Assembly: GCA_964020085.1 (NCBI GenBank)
Contig: OZ026600.1
Span: forward strand, 2,239,401-2,303,400
Length of the DNA stretch: 64,000 nucleotides
Direction of reading: 5' to 3'
DNA from: Micromussa lordhowensis
Lineage: Eukaryota > Cnidaria > Anthozoa > Scleractinia > Lobophylliidae
A program made the position numbers and the translations under genes. How positions within the stretch are numbered: the stretch's first letter is position 1; each line of letters starts with the position of its first letter. Positions 55,936 through 64,000 of the stretch are shown here, piece by piece. The notes under the pieces are model-generated. The model ran no database searches. It had not been told where the DNA came from and saw only the letters and a program-made list of their open reading frames with translations.

Positions 55936-58599
55936 ATGGCGGACGACAGTGAAGACACGTGCACGTTTTCGAGTTTGGGTTTGAATAAATGGCTTGTAAA
56001 ACAGTGCCATGCTGTAGGGATAAAAAGTCCGACAGAGATTCAACAGAAGTGTATTCCACCAATCTTAGCAGGACGAGATTGTATTGGCTGTGCGAAAACT
56101 GGGAGTGGAAAGACAGCAGCGTTCGCTTTACCTATTCTTCAGAAACTCTGTGAAGATCCGTATGGGATATTCGCTGTAGTTCTCACTCCCACCAGGTAAA
56201 AATATGCTACTTAGGTTCTTAACCTGTAGGTTACTCTGTTGATATTAACAATATGTGGATAAAACAGCTCTGCATGTAATCATAAGCTTTGAGAATTTTG
56301 CTATATGGCTTTCCGGGTGCAAAAACTTTTCAGGACCTTCAAGAAAAGGGCTCTAGTCCAGAGTCCGCTATCCATGAAGTCACCATACCTTCAGAGACAA
56401 GGATTGACAAAAGACGTCCGTTTATTTATCTTTTGCAAATCCTTACACTTGATAACATTTACAAATTTAAATTAGCTCTTTTTGTACATAAAATTAAAAA
56501 TGACCCCGCAAACATCCCAACAATATTTTCTGGATCTCTTACATTAGCTTCTGAGGTCCATAGCTATAATACCAGATTTGCAACTAACTTTAATATCTAT
56601 AGACCAAATGTAAATAACAATTATGGTGCCACTACATTTTCTTTTTTAGCATCCAAAATCTGGGAATCTATCCCCTTTGATTTTAAAAAACTCTCCTATA
56701 ACCGTTTCTATAAACAATACAAAATGTATCTTTTAAATACTCAATCTGTCTCTTAAGTGTAATTTGCCCATAGCCTTCTTATAGTTTTTATCATCAAGCA
56801 CTATTAATTTATGTATTTCTTTCTGTTTTTATGATGTAACATATGTATCTTATACCTATTTTGTACTTTATTTTCCTGTAATGTAATTAATGTACTTGTT
56901 CATGCCAATTAATTGTCTGTGGCAGTGACCAACTCGAAAGCTTAAGCTACTTTGGTCACTGCGCACATTCTGCTTTTGGCTGCTAGTGTAATTTAGATTA
57001 ATAATGTCTTTCTTTTTTGTAATGTACCTTATTGAAGGAACATTGTTGTAAATAGTGCAAAATAATAATAAACCAAACCATAAACCAAACCATTATTTAA
57101 GGTGCTTATGTAGGTGATATTTAATGCTCCTTTTCTAGGGAACTGGCGTATCAAATCTGTGATCAGTTCAGAGTTCTTGGCAAACCCATAGGCCTCAAGG
57201 AATCTGTTATCATAGGCGGTCTGGATATGATGAAACAGGCCTTGACTCTTGCTGAAAAACCTCATGTTGTCATAGCAACTCCTGGGAGACTGGCTGACCA
57301 CCTTAAGAGCACAGATACAGTTGACCTCAAGAGAATTAAGTTCTTAGTTCTTGACGAAGCAGACAGACTTTTGGATCCATCATTTGGTGAAGACTTACAG
57401 GTTATTTTTGACAATGTTCCGAAGAAAAGACAGACTTTACTTTTTAGTGCCACTCTCACAGATACACTACAGGAACTGAGGGAAATGTCTTGTAATGATC
57501 CGTTTTACCATGAAGTCAAGTCTGAGTAAGTACAAGTAAAAGTATCCTAATCAGTAGTCAGAGCCATCATTCTTGGTTTTGCTTGTGGAATTCAGTTGTG
57601 GTTGCTTGTGTTTGTCCCTGAAATGATACCCTTGATGCAAGGATGTAGGAATTTTTGAAGGGGTTCTAACCATTGGCAAATATGATGTAACTGTATTTTT
57701 GTTGCTTTATGTTTACTGAAAAAGCCAACTCTTAATGCTTGCTTCAATGCATTCATCAACTAATGTATTTAGTTTTTGGCAAATTTAGGGAGTTGGCTAG
57801 CTCTCAAAGGTGCTACATGTAGATGGGGAAACATGGGGTACTTTGGATCTTACTCTGTGTCTATTTAATAGAGAGGTTGCAGCCTAATCAAATGCACTAA
57901 TTCATTTTTTTCAGTATTGCAACAGTCTCCGAACTAGACCAGAAATACATTCTAACTCCTGCAAGTGTACGAGACTGTTATCTCATTCATGTCTTGAGGG
58001 ACCACAGTGAAAACAAATCAGTGATTGTCTTCACGCATACCTGCAAGAATTGCCAAACATTGGCAAATATGTTATGGAAATGCGAGCTTCCCTGTGTGGC
58101 TCTACATTCGCTCAAATCTCAAGGGGAAAGACTTGCTGGCTTAGCTACATTCAAGTCAGGGATAGTCAAGATTCTTGTAGCGACTGATGTGGCAAGCCGT
58201 GGATTGGACATTCCCCAGGTAGAACTTGTCATTAACAGCAATGTGCCAGCATCACCAAAAGACTACATACATCGTGTTGGCCGCACAGCGAGAGCAGGGC
58301 GTGGTGGAATGGCCTTAACACTCATGACACAGTATGATGTGGAACGGGTAAAACAAATTGAAGCCACTATTAACACAAAGCTTGTTGAGTTTGACATTAA
58401 TGAGAATGAAGTGCTGCCATTACTGAAGGCAGTCATGGTGGCAAGAAGAGAGGCCGAGTTGAGAGTCAGAGGAAGTGCTGTGTTGGAAAGGAGAATGATT
58501 AACAAGCGAAAGAAACTTCTCCTAGAAGGCAAGGATCCTGATGTGAAGCCAGCGAAAAAGAAAAGGAGAAACAAAAATGGGAGAGAAAACACAAATTGA
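55936..58599 (+). CDS. DDX49: DEAD-box RNA helicase DDX49 (Dbp8-type)
   Basis: Nucleolar ATP-dependent RNA helicase of the DDX49/yeast Dbp8 group, needed for small-subunit rRNA processing. Three exons join in phase: 55936-56195, 57139-57525 and 57915-58599, giving 443 residues (human 483). Motifs in order are the Q motif ([11 protein letters not shown]36), Walker A AKTGSGKT (53-60), PTRELAYQ split by intron 1, [42 protein letters not shown] and [11 protein letters not shown], ending in a Lys/Arg tail. The closest human match by memory is DDX49 ([27 protein letters not shown]). The ATG at 55936 is in good context (ACAAGATGG) and gives the family's start. Intron 1 holds a LINE 3' fragment. A poly(A) signal follows at 58733. 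Confidence 0.95.
56390..57095 (+). mobile_element. 5'-truncated LINE 3' end in DDX49 intron 1
   Basis: A frame of about 120 codons reads [20 protein letters not shown], then [33 protein letters not shown] and a Lys-rich end with a stop at 56754. This is the usual C-terminal tail after the reverse transcriptase in CR1/L2-like LINEs. About 330 bases of 3' UTR end in AATAATAATAAACCAAACCA with a repeated TAAACCAAACCA unit, a simple-repeat tail. No RT catalytic motifs are present. Confidence 0.7.
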
Positions 58600-58732
58600 A
58601 AAATAAGTTTGTTTTTGAAACTGTAGTTGGCCAAAAGAAGTGGAGGTTAAGAAGGTCACATGGCAGAAAATTCAAATAGCGCGGTAGTTTATTTCATGAA
58701 ATTTGCACCAAAAAACTTTTTTTTATTTAACA

Positions 58733-58738
58733 AATAAA
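58733..58738 (+). promoter_or_regulatory. Poly(A) signal for DDX49
   Basis: AATAAA 134 bases after the stop codon, the first canonical signal downstream. Confidence 0.6.
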
Positions 58739-58742
58739 GATA

Positions 58743-58898
58743 CCTAAGCCGTGTATTTTACTGTGATAAAACACGACGGGCATTTGAGAACTCGAGGGAA
58801 ATGTAGAAAACACGAGCTGCAGGCAAGTGTTTTGTACATTTCTCGAGTGTTCTCAAATGTCTGGAGTGTTTTATCACAGTGTAATACATGGATTAGGC
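58743..58898. repeat. Foldback element downstream of DDX49
   Basis: CTGTGATAAAACAC at the left pairs with GTGTTTTATCACAG at the right. CATTTGAGAACTCGAG pairs with CTCGAGTGTTCTCAAATG around a GAGCTGCAGGC centre. The neighbouring TGACCAATCAGAGCACG resembles the sequence next to the 10475 foldback, so the two may belong to one element family. Confidence 0.7.
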
Positions 58899-59761
58899 TT
58901 CTTCATTTGCTTTATGATTGATAGATTTTTACATGCGCAAAACAATAAAACACGCTTTTTCTATGTTTTATACTCTGATAAAACATGGGTTTTTGACCAA
59001 TCAGAGCACGTGCAGGGTCCTATCTATGTTATAAATACATATAACTTAGGAACTTTGGTTACTTAATTAACTTTGGTGATTAAAAAACAAAAAATCACTA
59101 AATGTGATAATCCAATGTTGCAAAACTCGAATGTAATGGTAATAAAGTACTCTTTTATTCTGACAGCCTTACATGTACCAAAATTTGTATTACTATTTAT
59201 AGGGGAATCCTTGTTTACAATATTTGACTCATTAGCATAAGCAATTCTGTTTTTGACGGAGTTACAAATAAATCAGTTCTGAATATTGAAAGGCCATAGT
59301 ACGATTAACTCTACCAGTGAATATGAGCCTGATGTATTGAATACTTTTTGTGCAACACGGGTTTAAAAACTCAAAATTTTACAAAGAATGTATGAGCTCA
59401 TTAGCGTTTTTGCCACCCAGAAATTTTGCAGTTTTTGAAAGACAATTTCTCCTTGAATATTACACCCAAAGAGCTAAAAATTTCACCATGTACTAAATTT
59501 CACTAGCTCTTTAGATGCCGGAAGTCAATTCATATCTAACATGTTGCCTTCTGTATGCAAAGCCGTATGCAAATGAGCAAAAATGTAAACAGTGACGTCA
59601 GCATGAATCTGCCTATAGCCATAAGTCAAACAGAGTTAGATTAGAGGAAAAACAATTTGCATACTGTGTACTGACAAGACAGAATGCTCTCAATACCATA
59701 AACTTATTGATGTCCAAGAGGATACAACAGAAAGAAAAATAAAGCATCTTTCATCAGTTAA

Positions 59762-60148
59762 ACACGGAGCGAGCCTATAAAAGGTCAGCGGCTTGCACTT
59801 TATTGGCTAAAACACGGCATTTACGTTGAGTAAACAACTCGAAAACAATCGATATGCTTTCACAATTGAAACAACAAAAATAAGAAGTTAAAATGCATGT
59901 ATATGAAGTACGATACCTGTCTAAATTCTTCTTCTGTAGATGCCATTCTTTTTGTTTTCGCTGACCATTTTACAAAGAAAGCAAACAAACGAAAAACCTT
60001 CCCTTGTGCGGTCGCCTGAAATATTACTTCATGCAAATTTCGCGGGAGTACGACACGCCTGGGTGAATAAGCCAATCAAAGCTGAGTATTCCAATTTGTG
60101 ATGGACGGGCTGAGCCGCTCAGCCTCCATTTATAGGCTCGCTCCGTGT
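59762..60148. mobile_element. MITE with TTAA borders
   Basis: The outer ends ACACGGAGCGAGCCTATAAA and TTTATAGGCTCGCTCCGTGT are perfect inverted repeats and extend further with mismatches. Each side is bordered by TTAA (59758-59761 and 60149-60152), the target site of piggyBac-type elements. The 387-base body is non-coding. The first bases are not the CCY typical of piggyBac, so the superfamily is tentative. Confidence 0.65.
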
Positions 60149-60834
60149 TTAAAGCATGTCATTTTGCTGACGTTGAGTCAAACAGTTTATGTTGTCCTAA
60201 TCCTTCTTAGACTATTAGAGTGGACCTCAATTTACCTTCAGAATTTTTGTCAGTTTAGCTTTCTTTTACTGACTAAAGACAAACCCCTTTTCAGTGGTAC
60301 TCCCTTTTGAAAAGCCAATAGACATTGCAAAGAGAACAAACTTATATGAAAGAAGTGCTATAAAAAAATTCCATTGATGAGTATTTAAGGCTAATTTCCA
60401 GTCCGTACTGCGCACTCTCAATAGTTTGTTTTGTTTCATGTAAGACATCACAAAATGTAAACATTTTGCAACTACTTACATGAAGTAAATTCACAGTTTC
60501 AAAACAACTGCCATTGTGGTGTGAAGCGGTTGAAGCTTTATGCTTCGTTCCTTTTTCAAATCACTTGATGAAACAACTTTGCAGCTCTAAAAATCAATGA
60601 AGCTCTTGGAAAGAGAATTTGAAAGGTCTCAAAGATAAGGTATGTGGTTTGTAACAAATGACATCAATTTGCATTCCGTCAAGTGCGAACTAACAATGTT
60701 TATAAACATTAGGGTGCTGAGACTGCGCTGTACGGTTAAAGAAAAAACATGTGGACCACAGACTATTATTACAGAACTAAATGATAGGAAAGAAGTGGTA
60801 TATTGATATACAAGTCAAGGTGGCAACAAAGAAT

Positions 60835-60869
60835 GCTCTTTTTCCAATAATAATTATTGGAAAAAGAGC
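60835..60869. repeat. Perfect 35-base palindrome
   Basis: Arms GCTCTTTTTCCAATAAT and ATTATTGGAAAAAGAGC surround a single central A. It could form a stem of 17 pairs on either strand. It lies in the DDX49-BTBD9 intergenic region, far from either coding end. Confidence 0.9.
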
Positions 60870-62550
60870 CCCTCTTTGCAACATTCTCCTTGTGGACACT
60901 GAGATTGAGGTTCTTACTGAGGAAAGTTTGTACATCACATTTTGTGTGCAACCCAAGTTTTGAGCTTGCAGTTGAGTTTTTTTCAACATCAAGTTTTGTG
61001 CTGATGTGGCATTTTGTTTGCGCATCAATTTTATTGTGGAAATCTGAGTTCTCTCAGGACACTGAATGTTGTGTGGAACTTGCCAGCATATTTTTTTGTT
61101 GCATTACATCTTGGTTGTTTTTGTTTGTACTTCCAATGCTCTGAATTATAGTCTGGTTGCAAGCTATTTCCATCTTTCAAAATGGCTCTAAACCATTCCA
61201 TTTTAACTGGCAGATACCTAATGGTCTGTTTTCCTGAAACGAACCAGTTGAACTTGAACAAGTCAGTGCCTTTAGAGTTTTATCATAATATTATATCATA
61301 ATATTTTATTTAGACTGAAGATTTTGAATGGTGTCAACAGCTGTCTGGGATAACAAATTGAATGAAGTAAACTGAACTAAGACTTCAGTCTGAGGATTTC
61401 TCAGATTTAAAGTTATAAGGGAGCAAGGGACAATGTAAGAACAAAACATTTTAAAGAATTGTATGAAGCTAAATTGGAATTTCCAGAGGGGTGGAGAGGG
61501 ACTCTTAGAAAACTATCCCTTCTGTGGGGGAAGTATGGATATTTTCTGGAACTACACATTGTGGGCAATTGTTGGGATATTAAGAAATAATTATAAGAAG
61601 AAGAAGAAGACACTTGATGGCATCACTCATACTCCACATCACTTGTAACTTTAATACTTGAGTAACACCCCCATCCACTGACACTGGAACAAAATAAGCA
61701 ATTATGAGAGTACAATGACTACTAATACAATCTATTTTATGGATAAATAAAAATCCAATACTCTTCTCTTCTCCATAAATTATTTCTGTTTTCCTCAAAT
61801 GTCCATATTTCATTCTACTCTGAGGTGTAAATTAACTGATATGTTTACAAAGAGTTCTTATCACTATCTGATAAATCTAGTCATTCTGGGTAATTTTGCC
61901 ACCGGTCACTTTAGTCTAAGCTAAGTTTGACTTGCGTTCGACACCGTGACGAAACGGGATAGTTGTTGTTATCACTTCTAAATTGGCCAAACTGGTATTT
62001 GCTATTTCTGGGTTGTCAGATTCCCATCCTTCCTGCCTTTTGCTTTTTTCCCACTCCTATGGATAATCTGTGGCAAAAATAAATATTAGACCTTACTACA
62101 ATGAGCTTGACATCGCCTGACTAACAGGATGAGGTGGGTAAGAGAGGCAGATGGAAATCTTTCAAGGGCAACAAATAATATTAATATCAGTCTATACAGG
62201 TTTTTCTGTATAGCTTTATATACAACGCATTGTGTTTCTACTCTCCTAAATAATGATCCAGCAATAAGATTACTTCAACTGAAAAGTTACATCCAAGCTT
62301 ACATGTACTGTACACGTAACCCTTTCATTTGGAATTTCTCCTGAATTTAATTTGAATTATATTTTTCAGAAACAAAATTGAAGCTGAATTCATGTTATAA
62401 ATTATAATTATGTTGTAAGTAGTAAATGCCTATGTCAACAAGCTGATTAGGAAGAATTATTTATAGTGAATAAGTAAGATGTGTTCCCTTCTCCAGTAAT
62501 ATTATGCTACAACATAGTATGACACTTGAGGAGGCGGGCATTGTCAATGA
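60870..62550. other. Intergenic region and BTBD9 3' UTR
   Basis: No supportable exon. The stretch at about 61480-61555 (AATTTCCAGAGGGGTGG, GGATATTTTCTGGAAC) resembles part of 21115-21275, so both may be copies of one repeat. The BTBD9 3' UTR should occupy the right end; I could not settle its poly(A) site. Confidence 0.35.
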
Positions 62551-63738
62551 TCACATTATGGAGCTGATTGTTGATACAACGCTGTTCTCAGAGCTGTCTG
62601 TTCTGTCACTGCCACAGATACTAGGTTCTTTCTGATTGGCTGGACACTCGAAATGGACACAGTGAAACACCTGAGAGGGTTAAAAAATGAGAAGAATGTA
62701 TATATTTAGTTTTCATAAGAATGGGACAAATAATGTCGACGGTCTCCCAGGGGTTATGGGGAACAAGGGAACATGGTCATTTATTTCAAGGGAACAAGGG
62801 ATGTCTCTACGATAAAGTGAACTTTGACTAAATATTTTAGGTAACAATGGAATTCATCAATAGCCTAAGGGAACAAGTGAGAAAAAGTGAAAATTTTCAA
62901 GAGAACAGGCTACCTCCCTAGGAAGCCCTCAATGTTCTACTGAACTTTCTCAAAACTAACGAAAAAAAAAAGGTGCATATTAGCAATCGATGAAGAAAAT
63001 ATTTACTATTTTGCACAGTTGAATACATTACCTCATTTGCTGTGTTCTCAACCCCAACAATGCGGACAAAGACAACTGGTCTGGGTTCAAAGGAAAGGTA
63101 TTGCCATGACCTATGGATGCCCCAAAAGAAAAAAAATATTAAGATGACAATATTGATCTAAATATATGTAACATTTCACTAGAAGTTGGTGGGACTGACA
63201 ATGAATCTACTCAATCGGTACAAAAACTGGCTGCTTAGAAAAAAGGTTAAAGGTGTACGTCTTAATCATAGAGATCAGAACAGCCTGATGGGCCAACACT
63301 GCTGAGAATTTATCTTCAGTTCTTTAATATGTCAAATAGCGATTATCTGTACCTCTACTGAATTACTTCTACACAGGCTACACCCTGACATTTTGTCAGA
63401 TTCTGTTGTTCAAAAAAATATCTATACCCTACCACTCAGGGGTTTTGGGTTTTCAACTCCCGCCCCCCTCCAGTCCCCCTCAGAATTTCCAATAACCCTC
63501 CTAGTTGCTTCATGCTACAGAAACTGGGATAAGCTGTGGCCTGTTGGGCCACTAGACTTGTATGCAGACTTTACCTTTTTTACCCTAACTGCTCAATCTA
63601 AGCTTGACAATCCCTCTCCATGTCTCTCACCTGCACACTTCCTTTGTTTTGTCTACAACTCGAACCCAATTCTGCTGATCACAAGAAACCTCAATGTAAT
63701 AAGTGTACCGCCGCTCGTCAAGGTCCCAGAGTAGAAGT
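62551..63738 (-). CDS. BTBD9: BTB/POZ domain-containing protein 9, C-terminal part
   Basis: BTBD9 is a BTB-BACK adaptor with two F5/8 type C (discoidin-like) domains, thought to serve cullin-3 ubiquitin ligases; in humans it is linked to restless legs syndrome. Only the end of the gene lies in the window: exons 63631-63738, 63032-63110 and 62551-62670 (coding order right to left). They read LLLWDLDERRYTYYIEVSCD and QQNWVRVVDKTKEVCR, then SWQYLSFEPRP and VVFVRIVGVENTANE, then VFHCVHFECP with a Ser-rich tail ending SSIM and a stop. This matches the second F5/8C domain and short C-terminal tail of animal BTBD9. Intron phases agree across all joins, and the first exon shown begins in phase 2, so upstream exons lie beyond 64000. 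It is tail-to-tail with DDX49. Confidence 0.92.
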
Positions 63739-64000
63739 CTGAAAAAACAGATTTAACAAACACAAATTAAATATTGCAATTTCTAAGGTGCCCATCTCCT
63801 TGTTATATTTATTGCCAGCTAATTAACAGTTATTTCATGTTCAATATGAGATCATAGATAGCCAACCAGGCATGTAGGGTCAAGTTGGCTATATAACAAT
63901 CTCATATCCAACAAACCCAAGTGGAATAATTGTTTTACTTAAAATGCCTGCAAAATATAGTAAACTAAAATAAAACAAAGCTAAAAAGCCCCAAAAAATT
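63739..64000 (-). other. BTBD9 intron sequence to the window end
   Basis: The acceptor (CTGTTTTTTCAG on minus) borders 63738. The rest to the window edge shows no exon. Confidence 0.5.

Overview
This is a eukaryotic nuclear sequence and most likely comes from an anthozoan cnidarian, probably a stony coral. The evidence is AT-rich introns with GT-AG splice sites, five intron-containing animal housekeeping genes, and many short inverted-repeat elements, tRNA-derived SINEs and LINE fragments of the kind common in coral genomes. Species assignment is inference. I rebuilt gene models by hand, joining exons by reading phase and by comparison with animal families I know; none has been tested against transcripts.

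Layout. 1-10.5 kb is a transposon and pseudogene zone. It holds a frameshifted HECT-type ligase fragment with an inverted copy of a probable first exon, a LINE fragment, a THAP-domain gene whose first zinc cysteine position reads TGA, a MITE in that gene's intron, a minisatellite, a 3.5-kb-spaced inverted repeat and a pogo-like MITE. 11.4-20.8 kb is the minus-strand EIF5 gene (nine coding exons, 434 aa). Its introns carry a 441-bp foldback, a 2.2-kb TIR element containing a ~200-bp satellite, and another TIR element. 22.5-28.9 kb is plus-strand MEN1 (menin, five coding exons, 570 aa), head-to-head with EIF5 across 1.7 kb, with a GC-AG first intron. 33.0-54.2 kb is plus-strand kinesin light chain (twelve coding exons, 613 aa), with candidate microexons and a possible alternative last exon. 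55.9-58.6 kb is DDX49 (three exons, 443 aa). 58.6-62.5 kb is an intergenic zone with TIR elements. 62.55-64 kb is the minus-strand 3' end of BTBD9, which runs off the window.

The five host genes are not a pathway. They cover translation start (EIF5), ribosome biogenesis (DDX49), chromatin scaffolding (MEN1), axonal and vesicle transport (KLC) and a BTB adaptor (BTBD9). Their linkage is notable: from memory of the human map, EIF5, MEN1, BTBD9 and DDX49 each share a chromosome with a different KLC paralogue, which suggests that the window preserves an ancestral linkage block.
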